Of a stretch of 64,000 nucleotides of DNA, positions 45,401 through 55,521 are shown piece by piece. Numbering within the stretch: position 1 is the stretch's first letter; each line of letters starts with the position of its first letter. The notes beneath the pieces were generated by a model that saw only the letters and a list, made by a program, of their open reading frames with translations, did not search any database and had not been told where the DNA came from. Both the position numbers and the translations under genes were made by a program. Origin of the DNA: Asterochloris sp. CNOR1 (lineage: Eukaryota > Chlorophyta > Trebouxiophyceae > Trebouxiales > Trebouxiaceae); the NCBI GenBank assembly GCA_963969365.1, contig OZ017752.1:3038001-3102000 (forward strand), given 5' to 3'.

Positions 45401-48400
45401 CCCTGTGGCGTGTGGCAGCCACAGGAGGACTTCTGCTCCTCGACTGCATCCCGCAGCTTGCAAGCAAGTAGAGAAGCGCTTGCTACTGAGGCCTTGCAGG
45501 GCACGGAAGTTCAGACAATATGCTGTCACAGGAGCCCACAGCTTGGCGCTATGCAAATCAACACGTTTTAGAGATTGTGCCCCTGTCTGCCTCCACAGGT
45601 GTTAGACCACACCGGCAGCATCCAGGACAGGCGGCTGGCAGCCGCTGCTCATCTGGAGGCTGCCCTTGTGGCCCACACCTACAGGGAGCCCCAGGCAGCC
45701 GCAGACAGCCTCACTGCGGCAAGCTCCGCCCTTGGAGTTGATATCCAAGTGCAAGGTGAGGGATTGGCCCCTCAACACAGCAAGCTCTGCGCTACTAGTA
45801 TGTCTTCATGTAAAAGGTGAGGGAGCGACGGCTCAACATGGCAAGCTGTGCCCTTTGGAGTTGATATCCAAGTGGAAGGTGAGAGGCCAGCCCCCCAGTG
45901 AGAGTGGTTTTCAGATAGAGGGGCCTTCTTGAGGGCTTCTGTGTATGGGCCAAGTTGTCAAAGTCTGCTACAACAGGGCCATCCCTGTATCTCTTGAACG
46001 CAGATTGGACCACATCATGGTGGGCAACACCCCTACATGGGCCGATGAGCTGAGCCTTCAGCTCTGCCTGCTGGCTGACTCCTCGAGTGTCTTACCTTAT
46101 GACACAATCACGCTGACCGAGTCCACGCAGTTTCGCGGTGCTGTAGGCGCTCTTGGCAAGCGCACAGTGCACCAGGTGGACGCCAAGGCGCAGCTTGTTG
46201 TGCGGGCAGGCACAGAGGAACCTGCACGCGCCACAGAAGAGGACAGTGGCGACGAAGCTGCTGAGTTGGATGTCGCTGGGGAGGGAGCAGGCGGCGCAGT
46301 GCAGGTCAGATTCCCTGAGCGCTGTCTGCCCGTCTGCCACCTGGACTGCAGTACCTCGAAACTTGAGCACCTCCTCCTGTGTGGAGCCAGCGGAAGTGCG
46401 TTTCTCATTCACTTGTCCAGGCCTCTCAAGGCACCACCAGGGCAACCTGCAAGAGTGTTAAGCAGCGAGTCGTAGGACATTGCAGTCACCACTCCTTTGC
46501 AAGTCAGTTGCTGTCCTCATTGGAACTTTCCATGCCTGTTTGACCTTGGCACGGCCCAGGCAGCCCCGTGGAGCTGATGGCAGTGTGTCTTATCAGATGG
46601 CTCTGACAGCATCAGGATGACCTGCAAGGATGTCACATGTCAGGCAGCAGGTTGATGAACACCAACTGCCAAAGCTCCTGCTCAAATACATTGCTGTCCT
46701 AACTTGGACCGTTTATGCCTGCTTGACGCTGAGGTGGCCTTGCCTTACACACTTGTGGGCTCTCTGACTGCCAAGGCTTGCCCTTGGCAACAATCAGTCA
46801 GCCCGCAAGAGTGCCATGGGGGCGCGCAGGGAGTTGTGTGACATTTGCTGCTAAGCAGGGGGGCCAAGACTTCACCGCAAGTGCATTGCCATTCACATCT
46901 TGTCGCTACGTGTCTGTTTGCAGACTTGGTCGCAGCAGGGCCACCATGGTCGCACAACAGGTGCATCGCTACCTAGACCTTGCCGCCCGTACATGCTTGA
47001 ACCCCTTTTCCCATTGCCCCCTTGCCCTGCAAACCTCGGTCAATCTCTTCCTTCTGAGCCTGCCCCGAATGTGCTGCAGGGAGAGATGAAGGGGCTGACC
47101 ACCGACTCAGATGTGCTGCCGGCACCCCAGCTGGTTGGAGAGCCTGGCGTGGCCCTGCAGGGCCCTCTTGGCTCGGCCCAGCAGGCTCTGCTGCTGGCTA
47201 TGGCGGAGCAGGTCAAGCGCAGCACCTCAGCAGGTGAGGCAGGCACCTTTGCAGCAGCGCTGGATCGGCAAGTGCTGCTGCCTGACAGCGAGCTGCATCA
47301 AGGCCCGCAGCAGTGCTGGTGCTTGAGTCAGCATGCGCTGGTAGATGGTGAAAGCAGCAGCACATGTTGTCAAAAGTGCAGTGTATATCACCTCATGGCC
47401 GAGCTCATGAAAACAGTGGTGTGTGCAGCTGTCCCTCTTTCAGATGTCTGGCCTCCTCCACGTCCAGATGTGCAGGCAGACCTTCCTTGTCTGGTTCGGT
47501 GTGACCACAGCTGGTGTCTACACAGCTGGACACCAGCTGTGTTTGAGCTGTGCGGGTCAGGCAAGCAACTGATGTGCTGCAGGTATGGCAGTGGGCACCT
47601 TGCATCCTCTCAACTTGACGTGTCTCCAGGTTGTGGCGGCCGCGCAAAGCGCAGCCATTGCTTGCTGAGGCTTCTCTGACCGACACTTCCCCTCTGGCCT
47701 GCAGACGTATGGCCGCCCTGGCAGGTGTGCCACTTTGCAGGCACCCTTCTGCTGTTTACTGCTTCCCCTCTGCTGCCTGTGGACCAGCTGCAGGTCCAGG
47801 GACTTGTGCCTTCACAGACGTACTGGCGCCTTACGCTGCTTCCTCACTGCTACCTGCACAGGAGCTGCACGCCTGGCAGATGGCGCTGTTCAGCCTTCGC
47901 CCCGTTTCTGACATGCCTGCTTGAGATATGTGCTGAGCCTGGCGGACAGCGAGCAGCATGCCAACATTCGAAGGCTCCATCGCAACACATTGCTCCCCCA
48001 CTGCTGCCTGCAGACGAGCTGCAGGCCTGGCAGATGGCTTGACAGCGCCCACCTGCCTCACACCGCTTCCCCACTGCAGGCAGCGGCCTTCTCTTGCTGC
48101 CTTACTCCTGGCAGCTGCCTCACACTGCCCCCCCGCTGGTGCCTGCAGATGAGCTGCAGGCCTGGCAGATGGCCCCCTTTGCAGACGCCCTGCTGGCACA
48201 GAAGCGCTCGCGGCCCATGCTGCGCCTGGGGGCCCGCCTCCTGCGAGCGCGCCACGAGCGAGGTCGCACCCGCACGCTGGAGCGGTCCCTGGTGCAGATG
48301 CAGCAGGTCGTGGAGGCGACAGAGCAGCTGCAGCCACCTGTGGCATCCCGCATGAGGTGGGCAGTCAGCCTTCACCTTGATAGGAGTGGTGTCTTGGGTC

Positions 48401-51400
48401 TAGGTCTGCTGAGGTGCAGCACATCGTGGAGGCGACAGAGCAGCCGCAGCCACCTGTGGCATTCCCGCATGAGGTGGGCAGTTAATCTTCACCTTGATAG
48501 GAGTGGTGTCTTGGATCTAGGTCTGCTAAGCTTAAAGGTGCAGCAGGAGGCAGAAGCCACGCAGCAGTCGCAGCCGCCTGTGGCATCTTGCATGAGGTGG
48601 GCAGTCGATCTTCATTTTGATAGGAGTGGTGTCCTGGGTCTAGGTCTGCTAAGCTCCAAGGTGCAGCAGGTCGTGGAGGCAGCAGAGCAGCCGCAGCCGC
48701 CTGTGCCATCCCGCATGAGGCGGGCAGTCAATTTTCACCTTGATGGGTGGCTAAGCTTAAAGGTGCAGCAAGAGGCGGAGGCCACGCAGCAGGCGCAGCC
48801 ACCCGTGGCATCCCACATGAGGTGGGGGGCCAAAGGTGACCTCGAGAAGGGGGAGTGGTGTGCTGGGTTCAGGCCTGCTGAGCTTGATGGTGCAGCACGA
48901 GGTGGTGGCCTCAAAGCAGGCACGGCTGTCTGTATGCGCCAAATCATGGCAGTAGACTGGCGGCGTTTTGTTAGGGGTTATGATGTTGTTGTGGGTGCAA
49001 AGGTGCAGCAAGATTTCATGGGGCTACACACTACAGAGGTGCAGAAGAGTGCGTTGTGGGTACAAAGGTGCAGCAAGATGAGGCCAGCGAACGGTTGCAG
49101 CCATCTGTGACGATGCGCATGGGGTGGATGGCCTCATCCAAGCTCAGGCTGTGCAGGTGGTGTCTTGGCTTTGGGTCTGGAGCAGAATCAGGGTGGTTTG
49201 GGTCCTGCTGAAGCTGTGCTGGCTGCAGCAGCCCTGACAGCTTGCATGGTCTTCTCATACTCAGCTGGTGGCAACGCCTGTCCAGCTGACTGTGACGGCT
49301 AAGCGCAGCATCCAGCCTGGGGTTAGCCAAGTGGCAATGCAATGGCCAAAGCAATGCTGACGCTGAGCATCAAAGGCCTTTTCTGCTCTGCACGCTCACT
49401 TCCTTCCATACCTTGGCATGCTGGCGTCTTCAGGGACTGCAAGGCTCACCGCCCAGCGACAGTGCTTTTCTGCAGGTGGGGTTCACAGACAGCTTCCTGG
49501 TATCAAGCGGCTTCTCAGTACTGGACGCTCCCCTGCCAACTGCGCTTTCTGTCCACAGAGGGCCTCCCCTATGTGGCAGCCTTGAGTGCATCAAGGCTGG
49601 CTTGCAACACTTCTTGTCCTGCAGGTGGGCGTTCAGTGCAAACTTCCCGATAGGAGCAGCCCTGAGAAAGGAGTTGGGGGAGCAGCTGCTGGCAGTGGGA
49701 CTTGTGGGTGAGGCGGGGACCAGCAGCTGTTCCGCTTGCCCAGTGTACTGTGGGCTCGAGGGTTGCTGCCTCTGCTTTGGGGTCTGGGTTTGTAGGAAGG
49801 CTACCTAGCTACCCTGGTCACAAGAAATCAACGCCTGTTTGCTTCTGCAGGTGGGCTCCTCCTCCAATCTGGCTGGAGCCTGGCTGGGTCATGGCCTTCT
49901 CTAGGAACTGCAGGGCTCAACTTGGTTCTTGATAGTTGGAAAGCAGGCACAGGGTGCAAAGCACGTGTTGCCTGTGCTACATGCAAAGCAGCTGCTAGTG
50001 CTGTGCGAGCAAAGCGCGCAAGAAGGGCACAAGAAAGGCAGGCAAGTGCCGGGAAGTATGCTGGGTTGATGCAATCACACCTTGGTTGTGGCGCATGCTG
50101 GGCGGCTGACTGGTCACTGCTGGTGAGTGACGCTGGGGCTCGCCAGCAATGGTTTCAGCGATGGTGGCGGGCATGTGACATGTGCAACGACTGCTGGAGT
50201 CTGCCAGGCGGAGAAGGGACCGTCTTCTGCATCTCTGTTTTTGAAGCTGCCCTGAGCGCCCGCCCAAGAGAGAGCTGCCTCAGTGCAGGCACTGCAAGCC
50301 CAACCTGGGCCGGAGCGCTGTGGATGCTGCCATGTGCCCTGGTCAGTTGTGCATGCAGGCGCCGTGACGAGCCCCATTGTTCTCAGCTAGGGCATGCACT
50401 TGCGTCAGGTCTACCTGCAATGCTGCTGCAGTGTGCCAGTTGTAGCATCCATCTGGGGGGTCCTCGTCAGCCAAGCTCCATCATTGGCTGACAAGCTCCA
50501 CCACTGTGCTGCAGGTGCTGCGATGAGCCTGTTTGAGCCCCTGGAGCTGTGGGACGCCCTTATCCTGTGCTACAGGATGCTGCAGAAAGTGCCTCAGGCC
50601 AAAGCGCTTGTCCTGACGCGCCTGCAAGTGAGCCTGCATGTGGTGGAGACATGCTTTCTGATCTACTGGCCAGCACTGGTCAGATTGCTTGACAAAGACT
50701 GATACTGTGGTAAAGCAGGAGGGTGCAGCTTGCACAGAATCCTACACGCGGTGACAAATCTGGTCCTGTACACACCTGGGCGGCACATAGTGCATTCCTT
50801 GACATGCATCGATGCTGTCTGAAGCCAGAAGCGGCAGCTTTCACAGAAGTCATGGCCATGAACACTAGTGTGGAGTTCCCAAGGACCCATTGCAATTGTG
50901 GCACATTCCTGCCTGCCTGGACATTGCCTCCTGCATCAGAGGTGGGTCCTTCGTCAGGGGAATGGGCTGCAGTTCTGCAGAGATACAGGCCTTCCCATCA
51001 GAATCTCCTGCAGTCAAGTTGCAAAGGCCCTGGGCTGCTGCTGGCAGTGCTGCCAAGTCAACAGGAGAACCCCCTAGACTCTTGAAGCTCATGCCTTGTA
51101 CATGTGCCTGCCACTGCCTCGTCCAGCATTGCGCTCTGTGAAGTGACAGCGTTCTGCGGTGCAGGTCACCCCCAACGATGCTCGCCTGTGGTGCTCCCTG
51201 GGCGACCTGACTTTGGAGGACGCTCACCTCCACACAGCCTGGGAGCGGTCGGGGCACCGCAGTGTGAGGGCACAGCGGTCCCTCGCACGCTCTGCCCACC
51301 GCCAGCAGAAGTACGCCGAGGTGAGATGCAGCGCTGGCCCTGGCTGTGGTCTGCTGGGGCAGGGATGGTGGGCTATGCTGCGGCAGCCTGAGCCGTGTGC

Positions 51401-54400
51401 CTGTGCCTGGTGTTGTCTGCTGAGCTTTGGAATGCTCCTCTTGCCATCAACTCTCTGCACCCTGAAGTTGTGCCTGTGCCTGTTGCTGTCTCTTGTGAGC
51501 AGGGGGGCCACTCTTTTCAGCAACCCAGTGCCTGCTGAGCTTTGTGCCCGTGCCTGCTGCAGTCTGCAAAGCACTGGGAGGCTGCGCTTGCCATCAACCC
51601 CCTGCACCCTGAGGGTTGGTTCGCACTGGGCTACTGCTGCATCAAAACCCAGGACTACACTCGGGCATGCCAGGTCAGTGTTCAGTTGCTTGTGAGCGCC
51701 GCTTTCTGCAGTGATGCAGGTCAATGGGGCAACACAGGCCAGCCTGTGTTTTCACCTTTTTTTTGGGCACATGCCTCCTGCCATGCATTGACACCACAGC
51801 ATGTAGGTTGCGCAGTTCAAGTCAGGCTTTGAAGCTTGTAAGAGCCCTGTATTGCCTGGCTTTGGCTTCAGTCTGATGTGCTGTGTTCCGTGGCTGTTTC
51901 CTGTGACATGCAGCAGGTGACCAGAGCAGGTCTTAATGACCTGCCAGTGCTACCTTGCTACAACGCTCACCCCCTCCCTTCTGCCTGCTAGTCCTGCATC
52001 TATGCTTCACATCAGCACAGCAGTCAAACCAGCCTCTCATACGAGCCTGCCTTGGCTGAAGACAGTTGGGGACGACCAGGTGCACCATCCACCCTGATCT
52101 TGAAGTTTGAGAAGCACAGGCGGCAGGCATTGTGTGACTACAAGAGCGCTGCTCTGTGCGTGGAAGCTGCCAGCGTCCATGTCCACCGCCTCTGGGAGGC
52201 TCAGGGGCTATGCAGCTGAGCACTGAAGCAGGTTGCCCACCCAGCAGTAGGGCCAGGCTGTCGATACGCCCAGCACCGTAGGAAAACCTGGCAGGGCCTG
52301 GATAGGCTTTCTGACTGATTCGGGCCTACGGCTTGTGCAGCCTCTGCCCCCACCACCACCTGCCCCACTAGAGCCCTGCAGGGTTCCAGGAAGGGGAGAC
52401 CTCAGGTTGGCCCAGAGTCTACACCAGAGTCTACACCTGCCCATCCAGTCTCAAACCCTGCTGCATGTGCCCTGCAGGCCTTCACGTCCTGTGCCCAGCA
52501 AGAGCCCAGCACGCCTCCGGTCATAAGAGCTGTGATTCCAGCAGCCCATCTGCGGCTGCTTGTGGCTGCACATAGTGCCCCTGTAGGCCTCCTCACGTTG
52601 CGCCCGGGAAGTGCCCGACGTCAGAGGAGCCCAAGGGTTGGCCGCGCCAATGTCTCCCACCCTGCAGTGCCTCTGCTGCAGGCGTTCACGCGCTGCGCCC
52701 AGCAGGAGCGCAGCAGGCCAAAGGTCAATATAGCTGCGGTCCCAGCAGCCCATCTGCGGCTGCTTGTCCCTGCACATGGTGCCCCTGGAGGCCTCCTCAC
52801 GCTGCGCCCAGGAAATGTCCGACATCAAAGGAGCTTAAGGGTTGACCGTGCCTATGTCTCCCACCCTGCAGTGTCTCTGCTGCAGGCATTCACGCGCTGC
52901 GCCCAGCAGGAGCCTGACAATGGAGAGGCCTGGAATAATTTGGCGGCCATCCACCTGCAGCTGCAGCGCCCAGCGGAGGCCTTCAATGCACTCAGTGAGG
53001 CGGTCAAGGTCAAACGCGACAGCTGGCAGACCTGGGGGAATTATGCTCAGGCGGCCGCACAGACCGGCCACTGGCTGCAGGCAGCCCGCGGGGTGCTACA
53101 GGTCAGCTCAGCAGGTGGCTGCCTGCAGAGAGGTGCTACAGGTCGGCCCCAGCAAGTGGCTGCCTGCAGAGGGTTGCTACAGGAGGCAGCTCAGCAGGTG
53201 GCTGCCTGCAGAGGGGTGCTGCAGGTCAGCCCAGCAGGTGGCTGCATCCAGACAGCATGCGGAGCCACAGCCTGGTTTCCTGTGTGTGGGTGTGCAGCTG
53301 TTGGCGGCCAAGCATGGGGGACTGCTGTAGATGGCCAAGCATAGGGAACTGGCTGCTCGCAGCTTGCAGGATATGCAGGTACGCTCTTAGAGTGCACAAT
53401 CCACCTTGGGCAAGGTTGCCAGTGAGAAGGGAGGGTACCCGAGTGGCCAGGGTCTGAGCCGTCTGCTCATGTGGCAGATCGCTGCAAAAACAAACCTCAA
53501 GGTTTGGGGTGCCTGCAGAACAAGAGGTGCATGCAAAGGGATAGAAGGTGGTCAGCCATCCTCACTGCCACATTGTGCAGGCACCGACTAGGACACCACA
53601 GGTGGGCAGGATCAGTGCACAGTGTGTTTGAGCTCAGGCTAAACAAAGGCTTTGCTGATTGGGTTGATGGGAAAGGAAGGCCGTCTACGTGTGCTGTGCG
53701 CAGGTGAGTGCAGGACACTGATGAAAGTGCGTCTGAGCTAAAAGAAGCCTGATGGCTGTGTGGCATGCGCACGTAAATTTACAAACAAAGCTGCCGCAAC
53801 AGACTGCAGGCCGGCTGTGGGCTGGTGGCGAGCTCTTCCTATGTCTCAACCCCTCAGCTGCCTTCATGCAATGTTTTGCAGGCAGTTCACCATTGCTTCC
53901 TGCCCTTCAGGCTGCTTGTGTGCGCCTTGGCCCCCAGCTACGTCCCTGTACTGGATGAACAGCATATGTAAGGCAAGGATGTCCCCTGACCGAGAATTTT
54001 CAACTAGGTGGCTGATGATGATACCTGATTGCTATGTAACCCTAGACCCTGATGTGCAGGCATTTGAGTCCAGCAAGGGGCAGCACCTGGAGCTGGAGGT
54101 GCTGACCCTGCTGGAGCAGCACCTTCAGAGGTGGCGCCAGGAGCTGGGCATCGACGGCAAGCAGGATGCTGGTGAGTGAAATTGCTGTTTCACAGGCATG
54201 CTGACCACCTGCACATTGGCATGCAGCATGAGAGTCAGGCCAGGCACAGCTGCAGCTGTGCAGATGCGGTCCAAACCAATGTGCACTCCCCACCACTTAG
54301 GGGGAGTCAGTGCCAAACCATTCTTGGATGCCTCTTTTCAGCAACACTCATCTGGCTGAAGTCACACTGCCCAACAGGCTGCCAAACCGGAGATTTCTGT

Positions 54401-55048
54401 GTGAAACATCATGAAAGCTTTCACTGGAGACCAGATCTGGACCTGAGGAGATGCCAGTCAGCAGCTGTGCATGGGGAGGCAGCCAGAACAGTAGCACAGG
54501 TGACGCTGTTTGGTGAGGCTGCCCTTGATGCTGCAGGGTCAGACCATGGGCTGCAGCAATTTCAGACAGCGCTTGGCAGCATCTTCAAGGCTGCCAGCGT
54601 CGCAGCTGTCACAGACTCCCGTGTGTGGGGCCTACACGCTGATTACTTCAGGTGAGTTTGCCCTGAGTTCTTGCCTGCTGGCCAGTTGTGAGAGTCACCT
54701 GCTGATCGCACTTGCCTGGCCAACTGCAGAACAACTGGATTTCACACCAGCGCCAAGGAGTCCCTGCTTAAGCAAGTACGGGCGCTGCAAGGCAGTGGGT
54801 GGCAGGCAGACCAGCAAAAGTTTGATGTGCTGGCCACAGCCACCATCGCGTTGTGCGAGCTGCAGCTGTCTGCCTTCCAGAAAGGGGAGGGGTCCCTGCG
54901 AGAGCTGTCTTCAACCCGTCTGCACTTACGGACTGTTGTTAAACAGGCTGAGGAGCACTTTGACAAGACTGACTTGCACCGCACCCTGAGGACTTTAATG
55001 GTAGAGGTGGAGCAGCAAACACAGCAGGCTAGGACTTGTCCTTCATGA
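42408..55048 (+). CDS. TTC27: Tetratricopeptide repeat protein 27 (TTC27/EMW1)
   Basis: Seventeen exons, all phases matching: 42408-42597, 43670-43913, 44114-44217, 44492-44602, 45124-45287, 45599-45755, 46147-46304, 47080-47233, 48149-48356, 49625-49707, 50515-50627, 51165-51320, 51563-51673, 52886-53101, 54060-54171, 54537-54651 and 54730-55048 (TGA), about 904 residues (human 843). Family landmarks: HSWLWWAARALL, ALGKRTVHQVDAKAQL, WAFSANFPIGAAL, LFEPLELWDALILCY, LWCSLGDLTL, AWERSGHRSVRAQRSLA, then TPR motifs HWEAALAINPLHPEGWFALG and EPDNGEAWNNLAAIHLQL. TTC27 is a conserved eukaryotic TPR protein needed for growth; yeast Emw1 is linked to cell-wall integrity. A peptide equivalent to the human ERLKIFYCC stretch is missing between exons 48356 and 49625, where a repeat array lies, so an exon may be lost or hidden there. 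Start: ATG 42408; an in-frame ATG at 42345 would add 21 residues. Confidence 0.93.
43403..43484. repeat. Tandem repeat, three units of about 25-30 bp, in TTC27 intron 1
   Basis: GTGTCACATGGCCTGGGATAACAGG recurs three times with small changes (about 43403, 43428, 43457), in an intron that otherwise shows nothing. Confidence 0.9.
44751..44945. repeat. Degenerate repeats of about 60 bp in TTC27 intron 4
   Basis: Three units sharing CAGCGC...TTGATATGCTGRSCTCAGYAGGCCC (about 44763-44815, 44820-44870, 44871-44930), diverged from one another. Confidence 0.65.
45735..45900. repeat. Copy of TTC27 exon-6 donor edge in the following intron
   Basis: The end of the exon (GTTGATATCCAAGTGCAAG, then GTGAGG; 45737-45760) is repeated at about 45861-45885 as GTTGATATCCAAGTGGAAG then GTGAGAGG, with an intermediate degenerate copy at about 45808-45850 (AAAAGGTGAGGGAGCGACGGCTCAACATGG). 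Confidence 0.85.
47755..48045. repeat. Copies of TTC27 exon-9 acceptor edge upstream of the exon
   Basis: The start of the true exon (48149: ATGAGCTGCAGGCCTGGCAGATGG) is preceded by degenerate copies at about 47778-47800, 47861-47885 and 48012-48041, each led by a CACTGCTNCCTGCA acceptor-like block. Only the last copy fits the coding phase. Confidence 0.85.
48295..49120. repeat. Tandem array of TTC27 exon-9 donor edge, five to eight units
   Basis: The last 60 bases of exon 9 plus about 60 bases of intron are repeated about every 122 bp: GTGCAGCAGG...GAGGC...CAGCCNCCTGTGGCATCC..ATGAG then GTGGGCAGTC, followed by TTCACCTTGATAGGAGTGGTGTCTTGG. Units start at about 48295 (true exon), 48413, 48538, 48661 and 48762, with weaker ones at about 48890, 49002 and 49061. 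Most copies keep an AG before GTGCAG and a GT donor after ATGAG, so each looks like a small cryptic exon, but joining them in series would break the frame. Confidence 0.9.
51425..51480. repeat. Copy of TTC27 exon-13 start inside the preceding intron
   Basis: TTGGAATGCTCCTCTTGCCATCAACTCTCTGCACCCTGAAG (in pieces) at about 51426-51468 mirrors the real exon at 51577-51615 (GGGAGGCTGCGCTTGCCATCAACCCCCTGCACCCTGAGG). Confidence 0.85.
52440..52900. repeat. Three tandem units carrying the TTC27 exon-14 acceptor edge
   Basis: About 200-bp units: CAGCAGCCCATCTGCGGCTGCTTGT...GCCTCCTCACGNTGCGCCC...CCCACCCTGCAGTG, ending in an acceptor and the exon start GCATTCACGCGCTGCGCCCAGCAGGAG. Copies of the exon start are at about 52477, 52680 and the true one at 52886. 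The last two units are nearly identical, suggesting recent duplication. Confidence 0.9.
53076..53265. repeat. Tandem copies of TTC27 exon-14 donor edge
   Basis: The exon end plus donor (GGGGTGCTACAG then GTCAGCTCAGCAGGTGGCTGC) recurs about every 30-60 bp at 53130-53165, 53170-53205 and 53212-53250. Confidence 0.85.
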
Positions 55049-55521
55049 GCATTGACTGTTGCTGTCCCACTACTTGACATGAGTCCTGTACAGAGTTCTG
55101 CAATGTGCAGAATGACAGATGTGAACAGATGCTTGATGTCATGTGCAGAGGGGAGATCCTTCTCATGGCCAACCTAAGCAGAAGGTGGTTGGACTGTGCA
55201 GAAATGACAAAAACACTCGTCCCAGGCAGCACAGCACCTGCTGAAGAACCCGGCCGCACAGGGCGGGCGCATGCTCACAGGGAAAGACATGGGTTGGGTT
55301 CCTGAAACTCTGGCGCTACAGGCTCGAAGTCTCCCTGCCACCCGCAGGCTGCCATCAGAAGGGCGGCACTCTGACCTGGCAGCCCCGCAGGCAGTGTTTG
55401 GGCCCACGGGTGGTGGCCCTGTTATGTAGGAGTGTGTCGATCATGACTGGGTACCCTAGCAAAAAGCTGGGACGCGCCTTAAGGGGCGAGCCTGTCTGGC
55501 TGGCTGTGGCCAGCGCCCAGG
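55049..55521. other. Convergent spacer between TTC27 and the phosphatase
   Basis: About 470 bp between two stop codons. No gene or RNA seen. Confidence 0.5.

Noticed and set aside
46000-46146. Open stretch in frame with TTC27 exon 7 extending upstream
   Set aside because: Joining exon 6 directly at 46147 gives VQGALGKRT, matching the family without insertion, and fixes the phase.
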